Shown piece by piece: positions 23,526-36,255 of a DNA stretch of 64,000 bases. Location: assembly GCA_026874595.1 (NCBI GenBank), contig CM049320.1, forward strand, positions 30,368,714 to 30,432,713, given 5' to 3'. The stretch comes from Sipunculus nudus (lineage: Eukaryota > Annelida > Sipuncula > Golfingiida > Sipunculidae). The notes beneath the pieces are model-generated. The model was not told where the DNA came from. It was given only the letters and a program-made list of their open reading frames with translations, and did not search any database. The translations under genes were made by a program, and so were the position numbers. Within the stretch, counting starts at the first letter, position 1. Every line of letters begins with the position of its first letter.

Positions 23526-25149
23526 CCTTTGGCACTCACCTTATCACAATAAAACAACCCATACCTTTTCCTAAAGAACTATCTAGCTATGCACAAGGCA
23601 GATAATGAAACAATGTAAGATGCTTTATACATATATAATGGCAATATCTAAAATATTGCATCATCATTTGCTATTTTCACAGAATGTGATAAAAAAATTA
23701 GTCAATGTCTCAAATGCATAGTGTTTGTATCAAAACTGTAACTATTAGCATTTAAGGGAAAAAAGAGATTTCCTGCAAAACATCTGTCCATTTGTGAAGC
23801 CAGTGCTCTGGACATCATCAGCATATCCATTTAACACAGGCTATGGGTCTCCCCTGTATATTTTCACCACTAAACAGGCGTGTATCATTCATTCGTCGTG
23901 TCTTTGGTGAATTGCCTACCACACCGATATTTTCCATCGCTATACAAACTCTATGTTGCCTTAATCGCAACTCCATTTAATGAATAATCAATGGTTACCA
24001 TTGGAGATGTAAACAGTCAACCATCTATCAAACGCGAATTTGCATAATTTGGACGACTCTCCGAAAAAGAACACATGTAGTCTGTTATCAGAGCAGCTTT
24101 CATGCACTGTTATAATTATTGTTTTGAATCCAGTGAATATTAAAGATAAAGTGATAAAGATTAGCCGATTTCTATATTAACTGAAAAACCAGACAAAGAC
24201 AACAAACGAATTGAGGGTACAGCCTGCAGAGAGCTCACCCGTGAAGAATCGTACCTCATCGGTAACGATTCGAACTTACTACTGCCGGCTTGGATCCCAG
24301 TGAACTACCCTTAGAACAAGAAGCCAATGCTCTGACGGCTATATTGGTATTTGGACAGGTCATAGACACGAATTTCTATTAAGAAATTCGAGAAAAAGAA
24401 GAAGATGTTACTAATAGAATGTATGCAGAATCCTGATTATCCAGGTTCTCAAATTCTGCATTCTGTTTGCCAAACACAAAAAAAATGGTATTTGCAAACC
24501 TATGTTCATACATTTGTGTGAGAGTATTTATAAGGTTGGTACGTTATCGAAAGCAAGTGGATCGTTCGGTTGTATTTCAGGTAGGAAAAATAGCATATTG
24601 ATAAATAATATTATATAAGCCTTATTTACATTCAAGTACCGAGTGTAATTTAAAACGGACGAGGAATATAGAGTATAATCAATTTTCTAATAGCAAATAC
24701 AAAATAACAACTGAAATTAGTAAATTAAGGTTGGAAAAACTGTCGGGGCCTATTGCAAGATGGCTGTCAATTTATGGAAATGCGGCATATATAAGTTGAC
24801 CATATGTATCAGAGGTCAAGCCATTGGTGCCGCAATAAGTAACCATATCCCCATCCCATCTGACTTTGCATGTGATATTGGGGATAAACTTTCCAAGCGC
24901 TTGGATAATAAAGCGCTTGGGACGTTATTTGCGAACATATCATGGGATAACTAAGAAACCCTAATATTGTTGAATATAAGCGAATTGTAATGACTAACAT
25001 TTTTTCACCGATTCTCAATTTTCATTTATGCCGTGACACCTGTTGGTTCGTAATTAAAACTTTTACAAGAATATTTGTATTCAAAGTACTTGACGGCCTT
25101 CTTCCACATACCACCAATACTGTAAATGCATGACTTATTGTGCTAATGA
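23522..25149. other. Gene-poor stretch with a SINE relic
   Basis: No supported gene. A tRNA-like SINE relic lies at 24,220-24,345 (-). A short palindrome, GAATTTCTATTAAGAAATTC, is at about 24,371. The 24,760-24,954 open frame has no splice context or recognisable family. Confidence 0.45.
24220..24345 (-). repeat. tRNA-like SINE relic
   Basis: On the - strand the order is: a degraded A-box region (GCTTCTTGTTCTAAGGGTAG), GTAAGTTCGAATC (B-box), TTCACGGGTGAGC, then CTCTGCAGGCT. This is the block order of the main SINE family, in a shorter and more diverged copy. Confidence 0.55.
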
Positions 25150-26215
25150 ACAGTACTTAAGAGCTGTTGTAAAACCCCTCCTTAAGAAGCCAGGCCCTGA
25201 TCAAAACAACCTCAAGAAAAACAGGCCGCTGTCAGGCCGGTGTCACACTTGACTTTCTTAAGAAAGCTAATTGCGAGAATTATTGCTTGTAGAACACATG
25301 TACAGCTCCCAGAAAACTCTGCATGACCACCAACAGTCTACTTATTGCTATGGGCAAAGCACTGAGACGGTAATGATATTGCAGCCCAGTAGTCTCAGGA
25401 CTACTTGGCTGGTACAAGACAGGTCATAGAAGCTGCAGGGTCCAGGTCCCCAACGCTCTCTCTCCACACAGGTGTCCCACAGGTTCTGTCTTGGGACCTC
25501 TTCTATTCCCGTGCTATGTCCACCCTCTCATAGCCATCTTTCACGAAAAGTCTTACGTCACGGGGATGCAGATGACGCCCAGAAGTACAAGCACTGAAGG
25601 ATGCTCAAGGATACTGCCAGTTTTCGACCGGCCATTATATTGGCATAATCAAGGCGTGCGACCCAGTTGTCAAGATCGGAGATGCTTTGATCAGACCCGT
25701 AGAATACCTACATAATTTGGAACACCTTTTCATCAAATCATGTGCATGATCCCACAGGTAAATCATGTCTGGAGGTCAGTTTACCACTAACTCCATCAAC
25801 TTACCACCGACTCAATCAGAATGCATGCACATCAGTCATAAACTCAATTGTGGTGTCCAGACTGAACAACAATGGGCTACTGTATGGACTATCGAGAATC
25901 TAGACAAATAGCTTCAAGTTGACTCTCCTGCATGTTTTATTATAGACGTATTCGGAGCAGGAATTACATTGGCCTAATTTTAAAATAATTGCATCTGCTA
26001 ACAGTTAGTCAGCGGGTCATATATGAAATCTCTTTTTACAACGCAATGGTGTCTTCCGTCCAGGGACAAGGGTTTGTTTCACATACCCGAAATTACCAGG
26101 ACAGCTAATGTAATGTACTGAACCCAGATCTACCGAAGCCATCTTCACTTCAGACTTTCACTAGGAACCTAAGGACCACTCTATTTAAGCAACATATAGA
26201 AAGTGAAAAGCGCTA
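25150..26215 (+). mobile_element. Degenerate non-LTR retrotransposon (CR1/L2-type reverse transcriptase)
   Basis: Translated pieces in shifting frames match the order of a CR1/L2-type reverse transcriptase. VKPLLKKPGPD is at about 25,170. The GVPQ..VLG block is near 25,470 with a one-base loss. GPLLFPCYVHPL is at 25,494, followed by a corrupted ADD-box region (TGMQMTP). A tail near 26,150-26,215 resembles the usual C-terminal FK.H line. Several frameshifts and stops mean it is dead. The 5' end is missing, as is common for LINE copies. Confidence 0.7.
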
Positions 26216-27007
26216 GAAATATTCTCATAGACTTGCTATATATTAACTGAGTGATTTAGAAAAAAGTCCCGACCTTTATTTGCTAATATATTTACAAATA
26301 CTGCATATAAGTTGTTTAAAGTTGGTGTGTAGTTTCATAGGACCAGGGGTAAAACTTCCTGATTTATTACAAGAATGAATGTGCATATTGAATTTTGTTA
26401 TATCCAGTACTTGCGGTCGATGTCAAGTGTCATCCGGTTACAGGTCATGGGGCACATGTGATGGTCTTATCGGTAGCAGTTTGTCATTAAGTTAGTCATT
26501 AACGGTTAGTCATTCAGAGATTAAAGTCTTTTGTCAAACACTGGATTTTGACTTATTCCCAAGTTACTGATAATGTTCCTCTGGGACTCTTGTGTATCTG
26601 GATTGCTCTATTGACAATGAATATTCTATTAAATATAATACTTGTTCGCCTCAGATCTTGTAGTCCCTGGCCTTCAACTCCCAGCTTCATGTCGATCAAC
26701 TGAACTAGGTCTTTCTTAAATGTGATTACCCTTTTTACAGAATGTAGACCTTCACCCAAAGAGAAGGAGTAAAGCATTTTAGATGGACTAACTTTTTTCT
26801 TAACACACGAGCTTTCGAAGCGCTTATGCTTCTTAGTCAGGGTTAAGGTGGAAACTTACTACCTGACAAGAGGCCTTTGCACTTCGAAAGCATGAAAGTT
26901 GTTGGTATGTAGACAAATGCATATCATATAATTTTGTCTGTAAAATTCCATTGTTAGTCTATCAATTCCAAGTTAGTCTATCTAAAAGGCGTCACTCTTT
27001 CTCTAAT

Positions 27008-27061
<54 letters not shown>
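27008..27061. repeat. (TA)n microsatellite
   Basis: TA run of about 54 bp with one C interruption. Confidence 0.95.
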
Positions 27062-27062
<1 letters not shown>

Positions 27063-27714
27063 CAAATTACTAAATCATCCCTCATGATTTCCCGACGGAG
27101 TATGCCATTATAAACGGAAATGATTGTTATAAAAGAAAATTGTTTAAAAAGTAAAAACCTGTAGCAAATATCCAGGTATACGCTTATGTATAACATAATG
27201 CTGGTATACAATACATAACCATTATATGTATGTTTTTAGTATAGTTTATAAAAAATAGGATGATACACAAAACCTTTATTATCAGACGTCGTGCTAAATT
27301 CCTACGATCAGAACGCCAATTAATACGTGTCCCTTATAATTATATGTATAAAAAAATGAACTCGCAAGATTTAATTATATCTTTTGGAGACAAGAGGCGA
27401 GCAATGAATGCACATAAAGCGTTTATGATATATAACTTGAATCACGATATAATTAACTATGAGTTAGTGCTGATGCCACACGGTTCATTTTTCAAACATC
27501 ACACCAATAAACTTAAGCTGACCATCACATGGATGTAGTATTCTTAAATTTTATTGGAAAACAAATGACATCCAAAAGCTAGCAGATAACCCATTAATTA
27601 GATAAAGTTAGATTATATAATGTTTTACGTCAGCTGCGTTTTGACCTCTTTGGTTTTGTTATGCATGCAATCAATCGCAGTGTGACAAGTCGGAGGTATG
27701 CCTAGAATAATTAA

Positions 27715-27960
27715 CATGCTTGCTTCCCCTCTGTAGGGGAAGGGTCTGCTTAGAGGATGGGTTGTGCTGGTCATGTTGCTTGTGTTGCAATCCTTCGGTC
27801 ACTGGTGTAATCAGTATGATACTTGAGGTCATGTTGTTCTATTTATTTGCATGACGTGTCACAAATCCGCGAATCTGATACAGAGCAGTGAATAGTTTTG
27901 GCTGCTCATGATGGCTTTAGGAGTTTTGCCAGGAGGCCTTGTAAAACTGGTACCCTTATG
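27715..27960 (+). repeat. Dispersed GTGTTGCTTGTGCTGCCA-type repeat, copy 1
   Basis: Contains CATGTTGCTTGTGTTGCAAT and GGTCACTGGTGTAAT. The same words in the same order occur at 30,440-30,720 and, better preserved, at 42,010-42,350 (TTGCTTGTGCTGCCATCTCT, AGTTCACTGGTGTAGTAAT). Confidence 0.6.
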
Positions 27961-28245
27961 AGAATAAAGTACATCATGAAGCAAATTGTACTATTGATCA
28001 TTAGCATTACACTATCAATTATTTTACAAAAAATAATCACAAGAGGAGACATATTGTTTAATTTTTATGTATGTTTAGCATAATCGAATAAAAAAACTGA
28101 TAGCATCTGTCACACATTTCTAAATATGTGGACAATAAAAGACAAGTTTTCCACATGCTTGTTTTGGACTGCTTGAATGTGTAATTTTGGCTTCAATTCA
28201 TTCGGACCATGATTGTGTGGGAAAAAATATATACAAGCCCTGATT

Positions 28246-28345
28246 TTCATGGCCATGTTGTCCCCCGCTTCCGCAAAACGGGGGACATTGATTTGGGTTT
28301 GTTAGTCTCTCCGTCTGTCTGACTGTCAGTCCGTCAGGTTTTCGT
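28246..28345. repeat. Left arm of an outer inverted pair around the ~340 bp array
   Basis: CATGTTGTCCCCCGCTTCCGC here, and GGGGGACAACG..GCGGAAGCGG at 30,287-30,316, are inverted relative to each other and flank the array. It could be the outer element into which the array expanded, or two neighbouring copies. Confidence 0.5.
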
Positions 28346-28577
28346 TTCCGTGCCATATTTATGTAAATATTATCCGATTTCATTCAAATTATGGTCAGTT
28401 ATTGTTCCCACTTTTTGGGATTATATTTGGAGTGTCTGTCTGAAATATTGTTATCACCAGCTCAAAAAAAGTTTCCCTTTGTTCCCAATTCACAAAAAAT
28501 AAGACATGTAGAGACATCTTCATGGGAACGATGAAAACTTAACCACAGCCACTGTCACATGTAGAGATCTCTTCAGG

Positions 28578-30262
28578 GGAAACAAGTGACCCATGGATCA
28601 TGACGCTCAGCTGACTTGGAAGAGATTTGCGAAAGGAAATTTTAACATCGGAATGGAAGTATATACCCATTCAACTTAAGAATCAAACAGATTAACCAAC
28701 AGGCTGAGATTGTGTCTGTTTCAATATATATAAAAAAAGAGAAAAAATGCATAAACAATTACAGGTAGCTCCACAAGTCTGCAGAAACTAATAAAAAGAC
28801 TTAATGGTCAATATCCATGCAAAGAAGCACGGTGGTCTCTGGATTAGTTGTTCAGATACTTTTGTATCAAATTTTCCATTATTCTGAGGAATACTTTGGA
28901 GTCCTATAGCATGGAGGATATGGGTAACAGAGACCTAATTTCAGGTTAGTTATTGAGATACTTGAGTTTTTGTATCAAATTTTTCATTATTCTGGGGGGT
29001 ATTTTGGAGCCATACAGCATAATGGGTATGGGTAACAGAGACCTAATTTCAGGTTTCCATGGAGATTTTTCATGGGTCTCTCTGTGTGTAAAGAATGAAG
29101 ATTTTAGGTCCAGTTGTTATGATTTGTGCCCTGTTAACAGATGTTCATATCTTTAAAGGTCTCAAAAATAGAGAAAATCATTTGAAAAAAAAGCCCGATC
29201 AAATACATGTGGTGCCACCAGGCTGCAGAAACTAATGAAACATGCCATGATCAATATCCATGCAAACAATTATGGTGATCTCTGCATTAGTTGTTCAGAT
29301 TCTTCCGCTTTTGTATCAAATTTTCCATTATTCTGAGCTATACTTTGGAGTACCATAGCTCAACGGTTATGGGTAACAAAGACCTATTTTCAGGTATCCA
29401 TTGAGACTTTTCATGGGTCTCCCTGTGTGTCAAGAATGAATATTACAGGTCCAGTCGTTATAATCTGAACCCTCTTGACAGATAACGACATCCTTGAAGG
29501 TCTCAAAAATAAAAAAAAAATTGTAAAAATTTGAAAAATACAGGAGGCGCCACCAGTCTGCAGAAACTGAGGAATCATCTCATGATCAATATGTATGCAA
29601 AAAATCATGACCATCAGGGATGTAGTTAATCAGATATTGAAGTTTTTGTATGAAATTTTTCACTATTCTGGGGGGGGGGAAGTACTTTGGGGCCCCATCG
29701 CTCAAAGGATATGGGTAACAGAGACCTAATTTCTAGTTTCCATGGAGACTTTTCATAGGTCACTCAGAATGTCAAGAATGAAGATTCTAGAGCTATTCTT
29801 TACGATTTGTGCCCAGTTAACAGATGTCCAAACTTTTAAGGTCTCAAAAATAGAGAAAAAATTCGTAAAAATTCGAAAAATACAGGTGGTGCCACCAGTC
29901 TGCAGGAACAGATGGAACATCTCATGATCAATATGTATGCCAAAAATCATCACCATCAGTGATGTAGTTAATGAGATATTGAAGTTTTTGTATGAATTTT
30001 TTTACTTTTCTGGGGGGTACTTTGGGGCCCCATAGCTCGAAGGATATGGGTAACAGAGACCTCATTTCTGGTTTCCAAGGAGATTTTTCATGGACCTCTC
30101 AGAATGTCAAGTTACAAGATTCTAGGTACAGCGGATACGATTTGTGCCTGGTTAACGGCCAGACAGACGGCGAGACGAACAGACGGACATACAGACAGAC
30201 GGACGACGGTCAAAGAGTGAATGTTATAGCTCAGCAAGACTGAAAGTCAGCTGAGCTAATAA
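28578..30262 (+). repeat. Array of ~340 bp monomers bounded by short inverted ends
   Basis: The word CTGCAGAAACT and its neighbours recur at about 28,780, 29,223, 29,559 and 29,900, about 340 bp apart (one interval is about 440 bp with an internal partial repeat). Each unit reads in order: caccagtctgcag, tgatcaatat-catgcaaa, gttgttcagat, tttgtatcaaatttt, attctg-ggg, atgggtaacagagacctaa, gatttgtgccc-gttaacaga, ggtctcaaaaata. The block opens AACAAGTGACCCATGGATCA with GCTCAGCTGAC and closes, after a (GACA/GACG)n purine tract at 30,155-30,207, with GTCAGCTGAGC. No protein coding is visible. Confidence 0.8.
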
Positions 30263-30284
30263 AAACTAAAACATTGAGAAAGCA

Positions 30285-30335
30285 AAAGGGGGACAACGAG
30301 AGGCGGAAGCGGAGGACATGAATTCCATGAATTTA
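30285..30335. repeat. Right arm of the outer inverted pair
   Basis: GGGGGACAACGAGAGGCGGA followed by AGCGGAGGACATGAATTCC. It is the inverse partner of 28,246-28,300. Confidence 0.5.
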
Positions 30336-30439
30336 CTTGTTTGATTATAGAAATAATAAATTCTTATGTAAAAAGGAATTAAGTATGAGAAAATGGTTTG
30401 AAATTTACATAAAAGAAGTTCACACGTCGGGAGTTTTAT

Positions 30440-30722
30440 TGATATTATATAGGGCCAAATATACAGACACGTACTACAAACCGCTGTGCTGTTTGTGGTG
30501 CTTGGCTTCCCGCAATAGGGAAATAGTTTGACAGAGGGGGTACAGTGTTGGTTGTGTTGTTTGTTCTGCCATCTCTAGGTCACTGGTGTTATGATATTGG
30601 ATCTGGATCCGAGTGTGATGCTTGTGCTTCCACCTATAAGGAAATAGTCTGGGAAAGTTTTTTTTATGTGCTGCTTGCACTGCAATATTTAGGTTATTCA
30701 AGAATATCATCGACACATACCG
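30440..30722 (+). repeat. Dispersed GTGTTGCTTGTGCTGCCA-type repeat, copy 2
   Basis: Shares ACCGCTGTGCTG, GGAAATAGTTTG, TGCCATCTCTAGGTCACTGG and, at its end, TTCAAGAATATCATCGACAC with 42,040-42,567. The shared end suggests one ~300-500 bp family. Confidence 0.65.
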
Positions 30723-30734
30723 GTTGTCCGGCCG

Positions 30735-31660
30735 TACGTTCGTTAACAGGGCACAAATCGTAACCGTTCGACCCAGAAAATTCTATCTGTACATCCAGAG
30801 AGGTCCATTAAAAAAATCACCTTGGAAACCTGAAAGTATGTCTCTGTTCCCCTATCTCTGAGCTATGGGATTCGTAAGTACCCCAAGAATAATAAAAAAT
30901 TGATACAGAAGCTGCAGTATCCGAATAACCAATGCATTAATTGCCATAATTATTTTCATGCATATTGATTATGGAGTGCTACATCAGTTCCTTCAGACTG
31001 GTGGCAGCACCTGTATTTTTTTATTTTAACATTTTTCTTTATTTTAGGGATCTTCAAATAAGGCATTCGTCCATGAGCATGGGGCGATTCGTAAACGTTT
31101 GACCCAGAATCTTCTAACTTGACAGCCAGTGAGGTCCATAAAAATCTCCTTTGGAACCTGAAAGTATGTTTCTTTAACCCATGTCTTTGGAGCTATAGGG
31201 CTCGTAAGTACCCCCCCCCCCCCCCGAATAAATAAGAATTTGATACAAAAGCTCCAGTATCTGTATAACTAATGCATTGATCGCCATGATTCTTTGTATG
31301 CATATTGATCATGGAGGGCTTCATCAGTTCCTGAAGACTTGTGGCGCCTCCTTATTTTTTAAAACTTCTTTTGGTATTTTGTTCTTTACTTTTTAGAAAT
31401 CCAAATGAAGCGGTCTGGCTGTTTATATCGCACAAACCGTAACTCTTAGACCTAGAAACTTCTAACTGTGCATCCAGGGAGGTCCTTGAGCATATCTCCT
31501 CGGAAACCTGAAATTAGGTCATGCGAAGTATGGGCCGAATACATGCTTTGTAAGCACCTAGTGAGTCCAGAATCCTCATACATGACTTTCAGGGAGTTCC
31601 ATGAAAAAATCTCCTTGGAAGCCTGGAACAATGTCACTGTGATCTATTTTCTGCACACTG
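30735..31660 (-). repeat. ~340 bp monomer array, opposite orientation
   Basis: The reverse complement of the same unit (GTTAACAGGGCACAAATCGT, then ATTGATTATGGAG-GCT-CATCAG and AGACTGGTGGC) at about 30,735-31,060, 31,060-31,390 and a partial third. It includes a C-run at 31,209-31,225. With the 28.6-30.3 kb array it forms a head-to-head pair. Confidence 0.75.
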
Positions 31661-33252
31661 TGTGAAAGAACATCATGTTAACACCTTATTAGTCAGATGG
31701 ACACATATGGTAGCAGCTGGATTTAGATATAATGTCTATTGGCAAAATGCATGATTTTGAGCACTCTTTAGAGTCATTTTACCCATTGTTCATGGCTCCT
31801 TGAAATCAGCTGGGCGTCATTGCCTATGGGCCACTTGTTCTTATATGAAAATATACTTACAAAATTTATCAAAAAAAGATTATAACGTCACATTGAAATA
31901 CATCTATCAGATGCTTACTATCACGAAGATATTTCGGGAAGCGTTAAATGTCACATATTCTAATTCGACTCAAGCAAGACTGATACTTTAATTCGTTCTG
32001 ATGATGCAGACTGATTATCACACATAATTGTATTTTTTAAAATTAATCCATGAATCTGTTTAAGTCTGTTTTCAAAATCAATTGCTGCGCTTTATTTTCT
32101 GTCACGATTCTGGAAAAGAAGTACAGTCAATATTAGAATATCTACAATTATGTACATGTATATAAGAAAAGTCATTAAACCCTCACAGAACCTTGTTTCT
32201 TATTTAATTACTAATATTGATCATATTTTGGGGGCAAGATAAACCTGGCTCATAACGCTTCACCTATAGTGTGAAAAGGTATCGTGTAATACATATAATA
32301 CTGAATCATTAACCATAATACATTAAACACAGTACCTTTGAGTATGAATGTGTTACTCTACCGGGGCACCCATCCCGGTATTAATCATGATGCCGTAGGC
32401 CGTTTTTCACCAAAGAGCGCATATCTGCAAGTCCCCCCTTACGTATATATTAATTCATTTAATTTTTCCACGGTGTGCATAACGGAGCAGCTGTCCCACG
32501 GTCTGTGGTAGACGTTACTATCAGACGAAGAACGTCAACCCTATGACAATACATACTGACATGACGGCAATGCGTATAATTTTTTTATTAGCAGGATTAG
32601 GGCTCATTTTCTGTTTTACAGAAAATACTGTTTGTTTACTATATATTATCTTTTTTTAATTATCATATTGATTGTAAAAATAATCTGCTTAAAAATTTTA
32701 GATAATACATCAATTTTAAGGATTTATTTCCTCATCATAAATTTTGTATAGCAGTATGCATGCTTAATACTGGAATAAGGTATCAACCATGACCTATATT
32801 TAAAAAAGTTAACAACAAGCAAGTCCCATTTCCATAGAATTTAGATCTGAAATACCAGCTGGAAATGTTAAAGTTACACCTGCAAATTGCCTGGCTATTG
32901 CATATATGTATTTATATAGATAAAATTATATATTTATAATATTATTGTTCATCTCTTTACCTATTAAACCCATTTTTAAATACTACGCTATTCCCTTGCT
33001 AGTAACCTGGCTCACAAAGAGGAAGTGAGGTTATTTTGGTCGTGCAAGCATTTCCGTCTGTATTTATGAAGGTATGTGAATCCAGACATGTTAAAAAATT
33101 ACAGGATCCTTTATTTTGAATCAGAACACTTATTTTTTTATACTTTTTTTCATTTTTTTCACAATTTAGGCTTCCACAGAATGTGTTCATAATTCATAGT
33201 ATCCTTAGTATTCAAAGTATACACAAACCTATAACCATTGTGTTGTTTTATC
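31661..33252. other. Gene-poor stretch
   Basis: No supported gene or clear repeat. AT-rich. Open frames at 31,800 and 32,999 show no motif or splice context. Confidence 0.4.
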
Positions 33253-33480
33253 AACCGGCTTCTGTGGTTGAGGGGTAAGAACCCTAAGCTAAGAGAGCAT
33301 GAATTTGAATCTCAGCCAAGGCAGTGAGATTTGTCTGTCACTCAGGGTACCGCTTTGAATTGTTTGTGGCAAGATGGTTTCCCCAAGACAGTGTATAATA
33401 CACAAACGCGTTCGCTAATGTGGCGTCCATGCAGGGTGTTATAACTCCGTAATAAGCTTGCTCACAAAGAGTACCCACAT
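33253..33480 (+). repeat. tRNA-derived SINE, copy 4 (diverged)
   Basis: AACCGGCTTCTGTGGTTGAG with GGGTAAGAACC at the head, GAATTTGAATCTCAGCC as the B-box region, then CACTCAGGGTACCGCTTTG and ACACAAACGCGTTCG. The 3' end is unclear. It abuts the left edge of duplication copy B. Confidence 0.6.
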
Positions 33481-33883
33481 GTGTAATGTTCGCTGCGCAT
33501 GCTCAACACCAGGATAGGAGAGCTGGAATAATGAGGATGATTGTGATTTTGCATAACAATGCCATCAATGCAAAATATTTAGCCTAGATTTGTCACCCGA
33601 ATAAAAAAAGATGAACGTTTGAAAAAAGAAAATATTATAAATGTTTCAATATATTGATAATATGTTGTATATGAAAAAAGTTTTAAATATAATTTATGTT
33701 ATTTAAAAAAGTCGTAAAAGGATACTTTTTGAAACAATATATTGGCATATTGTTGTAAATAAAAATATTTAAATATAGTTCATGTTATTTAAAATTGTTG
33801 TATAAGGATCCTTTTTGAAATTTGCTAAAATATTGTTAGCTTACAGACACGCTACTTTCGCATACAACCCTTGCCTCACAGGC

Positions 33884-33887
<4 letters not shown>

Positions 33888-33949
<62 letters not shown>

Positions 33950-33957
33950 CAGAGAGC
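33888..33957 (+). repeat. (GA)n microsatellite
   Basis: A GA run of about 65 bp with a few interruptions. Copy A has only GAGAGTGAGCG at the matching place (13,727), so it expanded after the duplication. Confidence 0.95.
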
Positions 33958-34755
33958 GTGGGGAATCTAGGCTTTTGATGCATTGCATGCAGTTGGCACC
34001 CTTACAGACTGGCCACGTTTGCGAATTAATTCCTACGCCAGAAGTAAAACCCGGCAACCACTGCTTATGCTCATGCATGTTCATGGGCATGTGTCAGAGA
34101 TATCACTATGTATCTTATTTACTCATGTTAATTCATGTATTTTTATGTGGATTTTTGGATTGTCCAAACAAGGACTTAATTACCGTGTACTCATCGTAAA
34201 AGGAAAAAATCTCCGCAGAATCAGCGAGGCGTGATAAAGATGTCCGCAGTATGGTATATGTGTTGATCATCGACCTGATGCCGAATTCATCATTCAGATA
34301 CAGAAATCCACGCGCACGTATTGTCATAATTCTAAGACTTACATACATAAAACAACACGTTTGCTCTTGGGATTCAGATTCGTATTTCCATAATACACAA
34401 TGCACGACACAATATACAGATGTAGAATATAAACTATTAATCAAGCCTGTCACCGGTATACCGTACATCAAAACATAGTATAAGAAATTATGTTCGCCAG
34501 GTTCACCATCATCTGCTCTATACGTATGAACAAGAAAAACCTCATACTTTAAAGAATTTTAGCTGTTTGGTGTATGCAGATGAAAGAAACACGCAAGAAG
34601 TTTGTAATAACATTCTTTGTATATACCGATAATTATAGGTTTTGCAAGCAAAGGAATACATTATTTACCACTTGCCACGGACAATGAAAGACTCTGCGCG
34701 CATTCATATTGGAAGTCATTACAGTATAAAAATCGCGATCCATGCTATTAAAAGC

Positions 34756-34758
<3 letters not shown>

Positions 34759-34797
<39 letters not shown>
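34759..34797. repeat. (TA)n microsatellite
   Basis: TA run of about 38 bp, the counterpart of the block at 14,552 in copy A. Confidence 0.95.
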
Positions 34798-34799
<2 letters not shown>

Positions 34800-36202
34800 T
34801 TTATATGGTTTTATATTCTCATCAGGCGACATTTACCACCGAAGACAATTAAACAACCAAAACATAAAAACGTTAAACACAGAACACCTTTAGCACTACT
34901 ATATTCAATAACCACAAAACCTCATTTAGAAATGAATCCGTACGACTGAACTCAATAAATACATATTGGAGAGAGACCAAAGTAGGATAACATAAACATA
35001 TTTTATTATATGCAAACCTCAACTTGGAACTCTGAACAAACGAAATGATCTCGTGACGTCATACAGACACGCAAATAAATTCCTGATACGGAACCTGATA
35101 TACCGACACCAAGCAAGCGACAATGAACAGCTTAGCACAGAAGAGCTTCATTAATCTCTAGTTACCATATACGCAAGCCCAAGCCATTCGGACCCGGTGA
35201 AAATACCAGAAACCGGTCCATAACAAAGATAAACGGCCCTGTATAGGTGACATGTATGCCTATGAACGTACAATAGACTAGGATGCCCATAGACGATATT
35301 TACAGCAGAGGCCACTATTAAGCTAAATCATTATATTAACAAAATAACTAAACCTCTAAATTAAACATTGTTATATAGTGTCAATACATCAGTGTTTCAT
35401 TTAATGGCACTATTGTGTCACTCATTTTGTTTCTTCTTCTCTGGTCCTCCATTAATTCACCAAGGTCCATCATCGACACGACAAACTGAAATAAACATGT
35501 CAAATGGTTGGTAAGTGGATGCAGTTGTTTTTTTCTATATAGTGGTTATATCGTGAGTGATTGTAATGTAATTTAGTGGACAATTTTAGAGTTTCATGAT
35601 TTTATTCAAGAGAATACAGGTAAGGGTTTCTTTACATGTCATGCTTGTTTACATTTGCATGGACAAATCCATATTGTAACAATAACATATTACTGTAAAA
35701 CAATGCAAACATTTACTTTGCATACATTTAAATGATTAATTAGATAAAAACTCGGACGTAAAATCTCTTTATAAAGTCAAATAAAGTATTTAATAGGACG
35801 ATGTAAGTCTTAAAATATATTCCTGATACAGCCTATTTATCCCTTTTTATTACAGATGTTTTGCGTTTTTATTTTCACCTTTTATTATACTTTTATAACT
35901 TATATTTATTCTGGTAATGGACATTGAAATTAGGTCCCTGTTTTTCAATGAAGGTGTTTTTCAAAAACTCGACAAGCTTTTCATGGATGCATAAAGTACC
36001 ATTGAAAGCTAAACTTCATTAATATGTATTTATCCTTTTAAACTGCTAAATATATTTATATCCACATTATAAATTGCTGCATATACATTTGGAGCACAGG
36101 TGGCAGTAAAAAATGAAATGAACGGTAATTGATCCACAGTTTGAACAGAAACAGCCTCATTCATGGAAAATATTTCCCATCACTGAATTGGCTGATTAAT
36201 GT

Positions 36203-36255
36203 AGGACGTAGCCTAGTGGTTAAGGCGTCCCCGGTTCGAACTCCGCCGGTGCCTT
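36203..36255 (+). repeat. Truncated tRNA-like head
   Basis: ACGTAGCCTAGTGGTTAAGG is a tRNA-like A-box, followed closely by CCGGTTCGAACTCCG as the B-box. The anticodon arm is mostly lost. Confidence 0.5.

Larger units (their letters stand above)
26216..28245. other. Gene-poor stretch
   Basis: No supported gene. It holds a (TA)n block at about 27,008-27,061 and a TTGTGTTGC-type repeat region at 27,715-27,960. The - strand frame 26,553-26,777 and the + strand frame 27,260-27,538 have no recognisable motif. Confidence 0.4.
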
